Shown: positions 26,616 to 35,640 of the stretch, piece by piece
Numbering within the stretch: the first letter of the stretch is position 1
Layout of the letters: each line of letters begins with the position of its first letter
Assembly: GCF_031624395.1 (NCBI RefSeq)
Contig: NZ_JAMQON010000002.1
Span: 496,001-560,000 of the forward strand
Reading direction: 5' to 3'
Length of the DNA: 64,000 bases
From: Halomicroarcula saliterrae
GTDB lineage: Archaea; Halobacteriota; Halobacteria; Halobacteriales; Haloarculaceae
Made by a program: the position numbers and the translations under genes
Notes under the pieces: generated by a model
What the model saw: the letters and a program-made list of their open reading frames with translations, nothing else
What the model was told of the DNA's origin: nothing
The model's database searches: none

Positions 26616-28859
26616 TCAGTCGTCGGTCGTGTACGTCCGCTCGTAGCCGAACGGACTGTACTTCTTGCCGCCGCCCTCGAAGAACTTCCCGAAGAACTCC
26701 ACGTATTCGAGACGCACGGCCTGCAGGCCGGCACTCGTCACACCGAGGATGAGCACCAGCGCGTGGCCCAGCACGAGCACGAGCAGGCCGCCGACGACGC
26801 CGGCGATGCCCGAGTGCATCAGACCAGGGAACATGACGCTCGTGACCTCGTGGCCGTGGTAGGTCCCCTGTTCGAGCATGTACGCCGGCGAGTGGTTGAT
26901 ACCGAAGTGCCACTCGGGACCACTGCTCGTCTCGACGATGTAGACACCGAAGAACAGCAGGTTGACGACGAACGCCATCCCGGCCTTGGCCAGCAGCACC
27001 GCAGCCAGTCGGGTGTAGGAGAGCCCGTTGACGAACACCTGCAGGAAGACGGCCTCCACGAACTCCGCGAAGTCCGCCGTCGCGATGAGCGCCAGACCGA
27101 CGCCGAACAGCACCAGCCCGGCGATGCCGACGGTCGACGAGAAGCCGGCGAAGCCGAGGTGGAACGGGTTCCCGTTGAAGACGGCCTCGCTCCCGATGAG
27201 GAAGTACGGCTTGCTGCCGGCGGGGAAGTCACTGAACACCCAGCCCCAGAAGCCAAACAGCATCAGGAGCCACGAGCCGCTCTCGGTGATGGCGTCCCAG
27301 AGCCCGTGCTGGAGGTTCTTCACGAAGCCGAGCGTCCACCCGATAGCGAGGTGGGCCATCCCGGCCAGCACGCTAATTATCAGCCAGCCAAGCGCGTAGT
27401 CACCGTATGCGGGCTGGAGCCCCTTGTGGAACGGCGCGCCCTCGAAGCCGAACGCGGGCCAGACGACGTTCGAGATAGTGTGCAGCCCGAATATCTCGCC
27501 GTACAGCACACCGAACAGCATTGTGAACCCACCGGCCCACATCGCGACGCCGCCGAGGCTCTTCATCACGTCACCGCTCGCTTTCGAGTAGAGCCCGTAA
27601 CCGGCTAGGAAGTACAGTATCCCGTACCCCAGGTCCCCGATCATGAACCCGTAGAACGCCGGGAACGTCAGGAAAAAGAGGACCGTCGGGTCGAACTCGC
27701 CGTATTTCGGGCGGTTGACGACCTCGACGAGCGCCTCGAAGGGGCGGGCCGCGCCGGGGTTGTCCTGAATGACCGGCGGGCTGGAATCGCCCATCGTGAC
27801 CACGCCGCCAGCCTGTTTCGTCCCGCCGTCCGCGACGGCCTCGCGGCCGGCGTCCTCCTCGTCGGTGAGTGGGGTGTCCTCCTCGGTTGGCTCCTCACCG
27901 CCCTCGACCTCCTCGTGGGAGTGGACGTGTCCGTCGCTATCGTAGGCGGCGACCTCGAGCTTCTCGATGTCGATCGCCTCGCCGACGGCCGTCCCGACCC
28001 GCTGCTCGAAGAGCTCGTACTCGTCGTCGGGAATCCACCCCTCGGCGATGAAGGCGTTCTCCGTCGTCGCGAAGGTCAGGGGCGCCTCGGCCTTCTGGAC
28101 CTCGATGGTGAGTTTCTCCTCGGCCGCGAGCAGGAAGCCCGCGTAGTCCAGTCGGAGCTCGTCGAGCTCGTTCTCGACCGTGTCGAGCTTCGATTCGAGC
28201 TGCTGTTTGCGGTGGTTCAGCTCTTCGAGAAACTCGGTCGGGTCACCGTCACCGTCGGGGACCGCGAGCGCCGAGAACGTCGCGCCGACCAGCGCGTCCT
28301 GCAGGTCGCCGTCGTCGGCACGCGCGAAGACGGCGACGACGCCGTCCTCGGAGAACAGCTCGTAGGTCTCGATGTCGCTGTCACCGAGCGCGCCGTCGAT
28401 TTCCTCGGCGTCGCCCTCGCCGACCTCTACGGCGAGGGTGTCGTAGCCCCGGAGCAGGTCCAGGTCGATACCGAGCTGGACGAACGGCTCCATGGTCGAT
28501 ATCTGGTCTTCGACGGCCCGGAGGTCGTCGCGGAGCTCGTCGCGCCGGTCGTCGAGCTCGGTGACCTTCGTGCGGACCGCTTCGAGGTCCTCGTCGAGGG
28601 CCTCGTCGGTGACCAGCCGCGTCGGGCCGGCGTCCTCGGCGTCCACGTCGAGGATGGATTCGAGGGCACGGACCGTGACGAGCTGGTCCGACGCCTCGTC
28701 GGCGCCCTCGACGGGGTCGCCGGGCTCGAAGCCGTCCCACGAGCCGTCGTACTCCGTGACGTGGAGCATATCCAAGTCGTGGACCGCCTCGACGACAGAG
28801 TCCATGACGCGTTTCGACCCCGTCACGGAGACGCGGCACATCTTCTCAGGTCTGAGCAT
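26616..28859 (-). CDS. atpI: A-type ATP synthase subunit I (membrane stator a)
   Basis: Membrane stator subunit with the proton half-channels, 747 residues. The N-terminal cytoplasmic half (about 1-375) is acidic and partly coiled coil (KQQLESKLDTVENELDELRL). Residues about 380-720 hold seven or eight helices, including FLTFPAFYGFMIGDLGYGIL and, near the C-terminus, FVNGLSYTRLAAVLLAKAGM with the arginine essential for translocation. The C-terminal tail contacts subunit C in relatives. The start overlaps the end of atpH by 14 bases. Confidence 0.95.
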   Translation of the reverse strand: MLRPEKMCRVSVTGSKRVMDSVVEAVHDLDMLHVTEYDGSWDGFEPGDPVEGADEASDQLVTVRALESILDVDAEDAGPTRLVTDEALDEDLEAVRTKVTELDDRRDELRDDLRAVEDQISTMEPFVQLGIDLDLLRGYDTLAVEVGEGDAEEIDGALGDSDIETYELFSEDGVVAVFARADDGDLQDALVGATFSALAVPDGDGDPTEFLEELNHRKQQLESKLDTVENELDELRLDYAGFLLAAEEKLTIEVQKAEAPLTFATTENAFIAEGWIPDDEYELFEQRVGTAVGEAIDIEKLEVAAYDSDGHVHSHEEVEGGEEPTEEDTPLTDEEDAGREAVADGGTKQAGGVVTMGDSSPPVIQDNPGAARPFEALVEVVNRPKYGEFDPTVLFFLTFPAFYGFMIGDLGYGILYFLAGYGLYSKASGDVMKSLGGVAMWAGGFTMLFGVLYGEIFGLHTISNVVWPAFGFEGAPFHKGLQPAYGDYALGWLIISVLAGMAHLAIGWTLGFVKNLQHGLWDAITESGSWLLMLFGFWGWVFSDFPAGSKPYFLIGSEAVFNGNPFHLGFAGFSSTVGIAGLVLFGVGLALIATADFAEFVEAVFLQVFVNGLSYTRLAAVLLAKAGMAFVVNLLFFGVYIVETSSGPEWHFGINHSPAYMLEQGTYHGHEVTSVMFPGLMHSGIAGVVGGLLVLVLGHALVLILGVTSAGLQAVRLEYVEFFGKFFEGGGKKYSPFGYERTYTTDD

Positions 28860-29178
28860 GTACCGCCTCCTCGAAGAGGTCTGTGACGTATTCGACCACC
28901 TCGTCCTCGCGGCCGGCGGCCTGCTGTTCGAGCTCCTCGCGGGCGTTCTCGCCCTGTTCGATGAGCTCCTCGCGCTCGGCCTCGATGTCGTCGCGGGCGT
29001 CTTCGAGGCGGTCCTGTGCCGCCGCGTCGGCCTCCTCGCGTGCCTGTTCGCGAATCTCGTCGGCCTCCTCGCGGGCCGCCGCGAGTCGTTCCTCGCGGTC
29101 TTCCTCGGCCTCGGCGACGATGTCGTCGGCCTCCTGCTCGGCCTCCTTTATCCGGTCTAGAACTTCTGGCCGTGGCAT
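28846..29178 (-). CDS. atpH: A-type ATP synthase subunit H
   Basis: Peripheral-stalk subunit that forms a heterodimeric coiled coil with subunit E, 110 residues, more than a third Glu/Asp and rich in Arg and Ala (VLDRIKEAEQEADDIVAEAE through to about residue 90). It is the first gene of the atp operon. CCAAATAG in minus orientation (29216-29209) is centred about 34 nt upstream of the ATG and is the likely operon promoter. Confidence 0.92.
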   Translation of the reverse strand: MPRPEVLDRIKEAEQEADDIVAEAEEDREERLAAAREEADEIREQAREEADAAAQDRLEDARDDIEAEREELIEQGENAREELEQQAAGREDEVVEYVTDLFEEAVHAQT

Positions 29179-29208
29179 TTTCTAATCGTACGAACGTAGC
29201 CCAAGCGG

Positions 29209-29216
29209 CTATTTGG
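29209..29216 (-). promoter_or_regulatory. TATA-like box of the atp operon
   Basis: CTATTTGG on the plus strand, CCAAATAG on the coding strand, is at the expected distance (about 34 nt) before atpH. The divergent methyltransferase gene has its own AATTATC at 29274-29280, 28 nt before its ATG. Confidence 0.5.
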
Positions 29217-29304
29217 TAGTTGCGAAGTTTTCGCGGAGCCAAACGCCGCCTCGACTCGCCACAGAATCCGGGGAATTATCACTATCTGGGCCCAAGCACC
29301 GCCA

Positions 29305-29925
29305 ATGGGAGTCCTCGAGAACAAAGCTCGTGCGCGGACGTTCTACAAGTACCTCTCGAAGGTGTACGACCAGATAAACCCCTTTATCTGGAACGAGCAG
29401 ATGCGCGACGAGGCCATCGGCATGCTGGGGCTCGAATCCGACGACCGCGTCCTCGACGTGGGGTGTGGCACCGGGTTCGCCACGGAGGGACTGCTGGAAC
29501 ACGTCGACAGTATCTACGGGCTGGACCAGAGCACCCACCAGCTCTCGAAAGCCTACCAGAAGTTCGGCAAGCACGGCCGCGTGCGCTACCATCTCGGCGA
29601 CGCCGAGCGCCTGCCGTTCAAGGACGACAGCTTCGACGCGGTCTGGTCGTCGGGCTCCATCGAGTACTGGCCCAACCCCGTCGACGCCCTGGAGGAGTGT
29701 CGCCGCATCGCGAAACCCGGCGGCAAGGTCCTCATCGTCGGTCCCGACTACCCCAACTCCTCCGTGTTCCAGAAGGTGGCCGACGCCATCATGCTGTTCT
29801 ACGACGAGGAGGAGGCCGACCGGATGTTCGCCGAAGCCGGCTTCGAGGAGTTCGAACACCACATCCAGCAGTCCCGACCGGGCAGTCCGCGGGCGATTAC
29901 GACCATCGCCGAAGTGCCCGAGTAG
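29305..29925 (+). CDS. VTE3-like SAM-dependent quinone methyltransferase
   Basis: A class I SAM methyltransferase, 206 residues. SAM motif I is DRVLDVGCGTGFATEGLLEH near residue 50. Downstream, GLDQSTHQLSKAYQKF, GDAERLPFKDDSFDAVW, SSGSIEYWPNPVDAL and GGKVLIVGPDYPNSS closely resemble plant VTE3 (MPBQ/MSBQ methyltransferase), whose archaeal relatives are known. By that analogy it may methylate the naphthoquinone ring of a menaquinone precursor, which is inference. It lies next to the ATP synthase operon, consistent with a respiratory role. Confidence 0.75.
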   Translation: MGVLENKARARTFYKYLSKVYDQINPFIWNEQMRDEAIGMLGLESDDRVLDVGCGTGFATEGLLEHVDSIYGLDQSTHQLSKAYQKFGKHGRVRYHLGDAERLPFKDDSFDAVWSSGSIEYWPNPVDALEECRRIAKPGGKVLIVGPDYPNSSVFQKVADAIMLFYDEEEADRMFAEAGFEEFEHHIQQSRPGSPRAITTIAEVPE

Positions 29926-30004
29926 CCGAGCAGCGCGGCGGACCCGCCGCTGCCCGCAACTGCAGGCAGACCGCTTTTTCTCCTCCTGTCCCTGTCTACC
30001 CGTC

Positions 30005-30817
30005 GTGTTCTACCACGACGACGAACTCCAGTTCGAGGTCGAAGTCGAGGAACCGAACCCCCAGTTCGCGAAGATGCTCCAGCAGGCCATCGGCGGGGTC
30101 GAGGGGGAGATGCGCGTCGCCCTGCAGTACATGTTCCAGGCGTTCGCCATCCCCGCGGAGAAAGCGGAGATGCGGCAGTTCCTGATGGAGACGGCGACCG
30201 AGGAGCTGGGCCACATCGAGATGCTCGCGACCGCGGTGTCGAAGAACCTCGAAGGCGCCTCCGACGAAGCCCGCGAGGCCGCTCGCGAGGACGCCGTCAT
30301 CGACGAGATGCTGCGCTCGGGCCAGCCCCGACAGGCCCTCTCGTCCGGGTTACACGCGATGCCGGTCGACAGCAACGGGGTCCCGTTCTCGGGGAACTAC
30401 GTCGTCGCCTCCGGCAACCTCGCGGCCGACATGTACGCGAACATCATGGCCGAGTCGACCGGGCGACTGCTCGCGACGCGGCTCTACGAGTTCACCGACG
30501 ACCCCGGGATGAAGGACATGCTGGAGTATCTCATCGCCCGGGACACGATGCACCAGAACCAGTGGCACGCCGCGCTCGAAGCGCTCGGCGAGCACCGGCC
30601 CGTCCCGAACAGCTTCGACCAGGAAAAGGAGAATCAGGAGTACAACTACACGTTCATGTCCACCGCCCGCGAGGAGCGCGAGGACCCTGACCAGCCCTGG
30701 ACGCAGGGCGACGCCCCGGACGGAAAGGGCGAGTTCAGCTACACGCCCCAGCAGCCCGGCGGCGGCAGCCCGGACCTCGACGAGATGATAGACGAGATGT
30801 ACAACGAGGTCAACTGA
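30005..30817 (+). CDS. manganese catalase
   Basis: Non-haem dimanganese catalase that splits hydrogen peroxide into water and oxygen, 270 residues. The ferritin-like helices carry the metal ligands: EGEMRVALQYMFQAF, ATEELGHIEMLATAV, and later AESTGRLLATRLYEF with ARDTMHQNQWHAALEAL. The start is a GTG giving VFYHDDELQFEVEVEEP, which matches the conserved MFYHDD start of the family. The longer frame to 29465 only shadows the methyltransferase. A T-rich box (CTTTTTCTC, about 29971-29979) is at TATA distance. Confidence 0.93.
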   Translation: MFYHDDELQFEVEVEEPNPQFAKMLQQAIGGVEGEMRVALQYMFQAFAIPAEKAEMRQFLMETATEELGHIEMLATAVSKNLEGASDEAREAAREDAVIDEMLRSGQPRQALSSGLHAMPVDSNGVPFSGNYVVASGNLAADMYANIMAESTGRLLATRLYEFTDDPGMKDMLEYLIARDTMHQNQWHAALEALGEHRPVPNSFDQEKENQEYNYTFMSTAREEREDPDQPWTQGDAPDGKGEFSYTPQQPGGGSPDLDEMIDEMYNEVN

Positions 30818-30924
30818 CCGGCGCCGCGGAGCGGAGAGACAGACCGGCGGTTAGTTGCTGTCGCAGTGGCCGGGAGCGGCCGACGGGCCGCGACCCGGGG
30901 AAGGGCAGGCCGGCCTGAGAATGT

Positions 30925-31000
30925 CCCGCTCGCCGCGTGCGAGCGGGTTCCCCGGAATCGAGCGGAGCGAGATTCCGGCCCTTTTTCATCGACGTTTTTG
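30925..31000 (+). terminator. two-hairpin plus T-run element, copy A
   Basis: Hairpin 1 pairs CCCGCTCG (30925-30932) with CGAGCGGG (30940-30947). Hairpin 2 pairs CCGGAATC (30952-30959) with GATTCCGG (30971-30978). TTTTTCATCGACGTTTTTG follows at 30982-31000. It has the same layout as 12302-12377, with stems of different sequence. It lies in the 287-bp gap between the Mn-catalase and SRP54 genes. A further palindrome GCGGCGCTTCGCGCCGC follows around 31019-31035. Confidence 0.6.
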
Positions 31001-31104
31001 CCGGGAGCCCTCCCACAGCGGCGCTTCGCGCCGCGAGGAAGGGCGACCGGGAAAAAGGTCGTTGGTAAGCCTTTACCCGCGTGGCGGTGTACGTACCCGT
31101 AACA

Positions 31105-32496
31105 ATGGTACTCGACAATCTCGGGAGCTCTCTCCGGGGCACGCTGGACAACCTGCGAGGGAAGTCCCGCATCTCCGAGGAGGACATCGAGGACATCGTC
31201 AAGGAGATACAGCGGTCGCTGTTGCAGGCCGACGTCGACGTCGCGCTGGTCCAGGAGCTGTCGAACAACATCAAGACGCGCGCGCTGGACGAGGAGCCGC
31301 CGGCGGGCACCACGCCGCGGGACTGGGTGCTCCGCATCGTCTACGAGGAGCTGGTCGAACTGGTCGGCGAGTCCACCGACCTCCCGCTCGAAGAGCAGAC
31401 CATCATGCTCGCCGGCCTCTACGGGTCGGGGAAGACGACGACGGCGGCGAAGATGGCGTGGTGGTTCTCGACCAAAGGCCTGCGCCCGGCCATCATCCAG
31501 ACAGACACCGACCGGCCCGGCGCCTACGACCAGTCGAAGGAGATGGCCGAGCGCGCGGAGGTCGACTTCTACGGCGACCCCGACGAGGACGACCCCGTCA
31601 CGATCGCCCGCGAGGGGCTCGCCGCGACCGAGGAGGCCGACGTTCGCATCGTGGACACGGCGGGTCGTGACGGGCTGAACGAGGAGCTCATCGAGCAGAT
31701 AGAGCGCATCGAGGACGAGGTTCGGCCCGACCGGAACCTGCTGGTGCTCGACGCGGCGATGGGCCAGAGCGCCAAGAGCCAGGCCGCCGACTTCCAGGAC
31801 GCGATCGGCATCGACGGCGTCGTCATCACCAAACTGGACGGGACGGCGAAAGGTGGGGGCGCGCTGGCCGCCGTCGACGAGACCGACTCCACCATCGCCT
31901 TCCTCGGTTCGGGTGAGACGGTCAAGGACATCGAGCGCTTCGAGCCCTCCGGCTTCATCTCGCGGCTGCTCGGGATGGGCGACCTGAAACAGCTCACCGA
32001 GCGCGTCGAGCGGGCGATGGAGGCGACCGGCGAGGACGAAGAGGACTGGGACCCGGAGGACATGCTGGAGGGGCAGTTCACGCTGAAGGACATGCGCAAG
32101 CAGATGGAGACGATGAACAACATGGGGCCCCTCGACCAGGTGATGGACATGATTCCCGGCATGGGCGGCGGGCTCATGGACCAGCTGCCCGACGACGCCA
32201 TGGACGTGACCCAGGAGCGGATGCGCGATTTCGACGTCATCATGGACTCGATGACCGAGGAGGAACTGGAGAACCCCCGTGTCATCGGGCAGTCCCGCAC
32301 CGAGCGCATCTGCCACGGCTCGGGCAAGCCCGAGGAGCGGGTCCGGGAGCTGCTCGAACAGCACAAGCAGATGTCCCAGATGCTAAAGCAGTTCCAGGGG
32401 ATGGGCGACGGCGACATGGAGCGGATGATGAAGCAGATGCAGCAGGGCGAGGGCGGCGGCGGAATGGGGGGTATGGGCGGTATGGGGCCGTTCTGA
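31105..32496 (+). CDS. srp54: signal recognition particle protein SRP54
   Basis: GTPase that binds 7S RNA and signal sequences and delivers ribosomes to the membrane with FtsY. The 463-residue protein has the N domain, then the G domain with [34 protein letters not shown] and [14 protein letters not shown], then a methionine-rich M domain ([20 protein letters not shown]) ending in a Gly/Met tail. The ATG at 31105 starts [15 protein letters not shown], the usual family start. CCTTTACCC near 31072-31080 is the likely TATA box. Its receptor is encoded at 61808. Confidence 0.96.
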   Translation: MVLDNLGSSLRGTLDNLRGKSRISEEDIEDIVKEIQRSLLQADVDVALVQELSNNIKTRALDEEPPAGTTPRDWVLRIVYEELVELVGESTDLPLEEQTIMLAGLYGSGKTTTAAKMAWWFSTKGLRPAIIQTDTDRPGAYDQSKEMAERAEVDFYGDPDEDDPVTIAREGLAATEEADVRIVDTAGRDGLNEELIEQIERIEDEVRPDRNLLVLDAAMGQSAKSQAADFQDAIGIDGVVITKLDGTAKGGGALAAVDETDSTIAFLGSGETVKDIERFEPSGFISRLLGMGDLKQLTERVERAMEATGEDEEDWDPEDMLEGQFTLKDMRKQMETMNNMGPLDQVMDMIPGMGGGLMDQLPDDAMDVTQERMRDFDVIMDSMTEEELENPRVIGQSRTERICHGSGKPEERVRELLEQHKQMSQMLKQFQGMGDGDMERMMKQMQQGEGGGGMGGMGGMGPF

Positions 32497-32515
32497 GCCG
32501 GCGAGTCCGTGCGCG

Positions 32516-32803
32516 CTATTCTCTCCGGGCGAGGACGATGGCGTACAGTATCAGACACATCCCGACGAGTTCGGCGGCCTCACTGCCAACCGGGGCCAGC
32601 CTCCCACCGAAGAGACGAGCGGCGAGGATAGTGGCGATGGTGCTCACCACGGTCAGCATCGCGATGCCACACCCGAGCGCCAGCATCGCCCGGCTGTCGT
32701 TGCGTCGGTAGCCGTAGAGCGCGAGCGAGAAGATGACGAGCCCGACCAGCAACGACAGGAGAGCGAGGGCCTGTGCGACGAGGAGTACACTGACCCCGGC
32801 CAT
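32516..32803 (-). CDS. small membrane protein, DUF7521-like
   Basis: A 95-residue protein with three hydrophobic helices (ALALLSLLVGLVIFSLALYG, ALGCGIAMLTVVSTIATILA, LVGMCLILYAIVLA). Its ATG overlaps the stop codon of the upstream HTH gene by one base, so they are translationally coupled. Such pairs of a winged-helix protein and a three-helix membrane protein are common in haloarchaea; the membrane partner may sense or sequester the regulator, but this is inference. Confidence 0.75.
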   Translation of the reverse strand: MAGVSVLLVAQALALLSLLVGLVIFSLALYGYRRNDSRAMLALGCGIAMLTVVSTIATILAARLFGGRLAPVGSEAAELVGMCLILYAIVLARRE

Positions 32804-33147
32804 TACAGCCCCTCCCAGAGGTCGGTGAAGGCGTCGGCGAACTCCGCGGTCGTCGATTTCGTCCGGAGACTCACGTCGAAGCTCCCGTCGTCAAGCGAGA
32901 CGAGCAGTTCGTCTAACTGGGCCTCGTAGCGTTTCCGGTGGTCGCCATCCGGGTCGGGGACGACCTCGGCGTCGACGAGGCCAACCGCTTCGAGGGCTTC
33001 CAGTCGGCGGTACACGGTCGAGAGCGACATCTCGCACTCGTCGCTCAGAGCAGGTGCGGTCATGGGTTCGTGGCTCGTGGCCGCCAAGAGCGAACGCGCG
33101 TACTCGTCGTCGAGGAGGGCGAACACGGCAGCGGGGTCGTCGGCCAC
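32803..33147 (-). CDS. winged-helix transcription regulator (ArsR-like)
   Basis: A 114-residue regulator. Residues about 3-75 form a winged helix: AVFALLDDEYARSLLAATSH, recognition region ALSDECEMSLSTVYRRLEAL, wing LVDAEVVPDPDGDHRKRYEA. The C-terminal part may dimerise. The frame opens with a GTG at 33180, but CTTTTTATC (33177-33169, minus) is an excellent TATA box inside that extension. The GTG at 33147, about 26 nt downstream of it, is therefore taken as a leaderless start. Confidence 0.8.
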   Translation of the reverse strand: MADDPAAVFALLDDEYARSLLAATSHEPMTAPALSDECEMSLSTVYRRLEALEAVGLVDAEVVPDPDGDHRKRYEAQLDELLVSLDDGSFDVSLRTKSTTAEFADAFTDLWEGL

Positions 33148-33303
33148 GATTCGTCGTTGAGAGGGCGAGATAAAAAGCACCCACCTGCGTTCGCTGGACC
33201 AGCGAACGCCGTAGCAGCGTCAGTCGCGCTCCGATGACCACCTCGCTCAGCACGCGGACCGGTCGGCCGAAGTTGTCCCTGTCGCTGACGGCGAGCGGTA
33301 AGT

Positions 33304-34203
33304 TCAGTCGTCGTCCCCGGAGGGCGACCGGGTCGCTGCCGGGCGGTGCTGTCCAGGGCCGGGCTCGGACCAGTCCGGTCCGATTGCAGCGCCGCTGGCG
33401 AGCGTCTCCCGCCCGTGTCGGACGAGCACCGCGAGGGCGACGGTCCAGAACCCCGCCGCCAGCAGGGCCTCGTACGGGACCGGCAGGCTACTGCTCTCCC
33501 CGACGAGCATCACCAGCAGTCCCGCGGCGGCGTTGAGCGTCCCGTGCATGACCACGACACCGAGGAGGTCGCCGCCGGAGCTGTTGTAGTACCAGGTGAA
33601 CACGATGGCGTAGGCGAGGACTCCCGCGGCGTACAGCGCCGGTTGCTCGCCGTAGACGCCGAAGTAGAACATCGGAGCGTGCCAGAGCGCCCAGACGGCG
33701 CCGACGATGAGACTCGCCGTCAGTGCGTCGAATCTGGCCTGCAGGTGCGGGAGCGCGAAGCCGCGCCAGCCGAACTCCTCCTGCCCGCCCCCCAGGAGCG
33801 AGGCGAACACGACGTTGACCCCGAACAGGGCGAGTGCGCGCTCCGGGTCCGCGGGGGCGAACTCGCCGGTGAGAGCGACGGCGACAGCGACGAGGGCGAG
33901 CGCGATACCGACCGGGACGACGACGGCGAGGGCGGTCCACCGTCGGGAGGGAGGCCAGATGACAGCGTCACCGAGCCACGCGCGGACGGTGCCGCCGCGG
34001 AGCCGCGTCACGACGGCCGCGGCCGCCAGCGGACCGAACGCCCCCGGGACGACCGCGACGAGCCGGAACCGTGGACCAGAAAGCGCGGAGAGCGCTGGGA
34101 GCCAGACCGCCCACGAGAGGGCGATAGCGAGCACGAAGTAGGTGCCAGCCGGGTAGTTGTGCGCCAGTCCCGCCAGCCGCCCGTCGGAGCTATCGGTCGC
34201 CAT
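33304..34203 (-). CDS. CPBP family intramembrane metalloprotease
   Basis: An Abi/CAAX-protease-like membrane protein, 299 residues with about eight helices. The motifs are GGGQEEFGWRGFALPHLQ (glutamate pair and arginine), WALWHAPMFYFGVYGE (His) and GVVVMHGTLNAAAGLL (His), which form the active site in Rce1-type proteases. Bacterial relatives are implicated in bacteriocin self-immunity; the role here is unknown. An ATG at 34203 is preferred to a GTG six bases upstream. The C-terminal tail is polar and disordered. Confidence 0.87.
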   Translation of the reverse strand: MATDSSDGRLAGLAHNYPAGTYFVLAIALSWAVWLPALSALSGPRFRLVAVVPGAFGPLAAAAVVTRLRGGTVRAWLGDAVIWPPSRRWTALAVVVPVGIALALVAVAVALTGEFAPADPERALALFGVNVVFASLLGGGQEEFGWRGFALPHLQARFDALTASLIVGAVWALWHAPMFYFGVYGEQPALYAAGVLAYAIVFTWYYNSSGGDLLGVVVMHGTLNAAAGLLVMLVGESSSLPVPYEALLAAGFWTVALAVLVRHGRETLASGAAIGPDWSEPGPGQHRPAATRSPSGDDD

Positions 34204-34362
34204 CCTCACTAGGAGAGACGCGCGGCCGCCGGATAGGCGACCACGCAGCGTCTCAGGCGCTGAAACACTCGACGGGGTTTATGAGCTGGTGCGTGAGACG
34301 CACCCGGCACTGTCGCCTCCGGCGTCACCGTGTGGTCGCTGGGCCAGCGAGCGCGGTCACGC

Positions 34363-35247
34363 TCACTCGCGGTCGTCCGCTCGGGCCGCGCGCTCGCGGG
34401 CCGCCTCGCTCTCGTTGAACTCCCCGACCAGCCCGTCGAGTGCGCCCGACTGTACACCGACCGCAGGCGCCGTCAGCGGCGAGAGGCTGACTGCGCCGTT
34501 GATAATGGCCCGGCGGTCGCTGCCTTCCGGGTAGCGTTCGGCGAGGTCGGTGTCGCTCTCGAAGGGGTTCTCCCAGCCCGCGGTGTCGGGCCAGACCACG
34601 TCGCGCAGCGCGATGTCGCCGACGGTGCCCTGGTTGGCCTGCTCGTCGACGGCCGTCTCGGTCTCGTGTTCGACCTGCAGGTCGTAGTCGTGGTAGGGTT
34701 CAGTCAGGACCATTTCGGGGTCGGCCACGTCGACCGGAACGTTCAGGTTCAGGAAGTCGGCGGTGTCGAAGATATCGCCCGAGAGCGCCCGGACGACCAC
34801 CTCGCTCATGACCCGGGCCGGTCGGTCGAAGTCGTAGTCGTCCGCGGGGTGGACGAAGAAGTCCTCGCAGTGGTACGCCGAGACGGCGACGCCGGGTGTC
34901 CCGAGAAAGCCCGCTTCGACGCAGGCCCCGACCGTTCCCGAGCGGCCGACGACGTAGTTGCCGGCGTTGGGGCCGTGGTTACAGCCAGAGACCACCAGGT
35001 CGAACGGCTCGTCCAGCCCGCGCAGCCCGTAGGCCACGCAGTCGGCCGGCGTCCCGTCGAGCGCGTACCCCCACGGGTGGCTCTCGCGGGCCGTGCGGTG
35101 ACTCCGGGTCCGTCCGACACCGCTCTGGTTCTCCATCGGCGCGACCACTGTCACGTCCGCGAACGCGGTGAGTTCCTCGTAGCAGCTGGCCAGTCCGGGC
35201 GCGTCGATACCGTCGTCGTTCGTCAGCAGGACCCGCGGCTCCTTCAT
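34363..35247 (-). CDS. surE: 5'/3'-nucleotidase SurE
   Basis: Nucleoside monophosphate phosphatase of the SurE family, 294 residues. The N-terminus EPRVLLTNDDGIDAPGL carries the metal-binding Asp pair. Further motifs are VVAPMENQSGVGRT and LVVSGCNHGPNAGNYV, and the conserved NLNVP lies later. The ATG at 35247 is at the family position; the frame upstream adds 11 unrelated residues. The region directly upstream contains palindromic element copy 1. Confidence 0.93.
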   Translation of the reverse strand: MKEPRVLLTNDDGIDAPGLASCYEELTAFADVTVVAPMENQSGVGRTRSHRTARESHPWGYALDGTPADCVAYGLRGLDEPFDLVVSGCNHGPNAGNYVVGRSGTVGACVEAGFLGTPGVAVSAYHCEDFFVHPADDYDFDRPARVMSEVVVRALSGDIFDTADFLNLNVPVDVADPEMVLTEPYHDYDLQVEHETETAVDEQANQGTVGDIALRDVVWPDTAGWENPFESDTDLAERYPEGSDRRAIINGAVSLSPLTAPAVGVQSGALDGLVGEFNESEAARERAARADDRE

Positions 35248-35342
35248 TAGGGGTAGATAGGAGTCAGCCCGTGTGAACACTTCGGTCGCTAGTAGCGGTC
35301 GTTTGAAACGACGGTATCGGTGCAGTACGTGTCACTGTGAAC

Positions 35343-35522
35343 AGCCAGAAAGCCCCCGGCCCCTTTCAGTCCCATCCAGCGCTGATTGACCAGCCGGCTA
35401 CGGGTGGACTGAAAGGGGCGACCCGTTCGGCGAAGGCGGGCGAGGTAAGCACCGGAGCCGACCACCGGGAGGCGAGGAGCACAGCGAGCCCCCCGAGTCG
35501 AACGGGTCGGGGCTTTCTGGCT
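35343..35522. repeat. nested palindromic element, copy 1 (one hairpin lost)
   Basis: Outer arms AGCCAGAAAGCCCC (35343-35356) and GGGGCTTTCTGGCT (35509-35522) are perfect inverted repeats. Inner arms GCCCCTTTCAGTCC (35359-35372) and GGACTGAAAGGGGC (35406-35419) enclose a 24-nt loop. To the right, CGACCCGTTCG (35419-35429) and CGAACGGGTCG (35499-35509) form an 11-bp stem around a module with AAGCACCG and CACAGCGAGCCCCCCGAG. The matching hairpin left of the loop is missing compared with copy 2. The surrounding 393-bp gap between surE and the transporter gene has no gene. Confidence 0.85.
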
Positions 35523-35640
35523 CTCGGAATTGGCAGCGGAAGAGGCAGAAGCCATAGCGGTCTCGCCGATACGAACACCCACATCTGCGACGGCGCCAAA
35601 CACGGGTTCTTTTTGCGACTGGATACGCTTGAGTGTCGTA

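Noticed and set aside
30739-32364. Long antisense frame over SRP54
   Set aside because: It is a mirror of the SRP54 coding frame without recognisable domains. SRP54 itself is certain.
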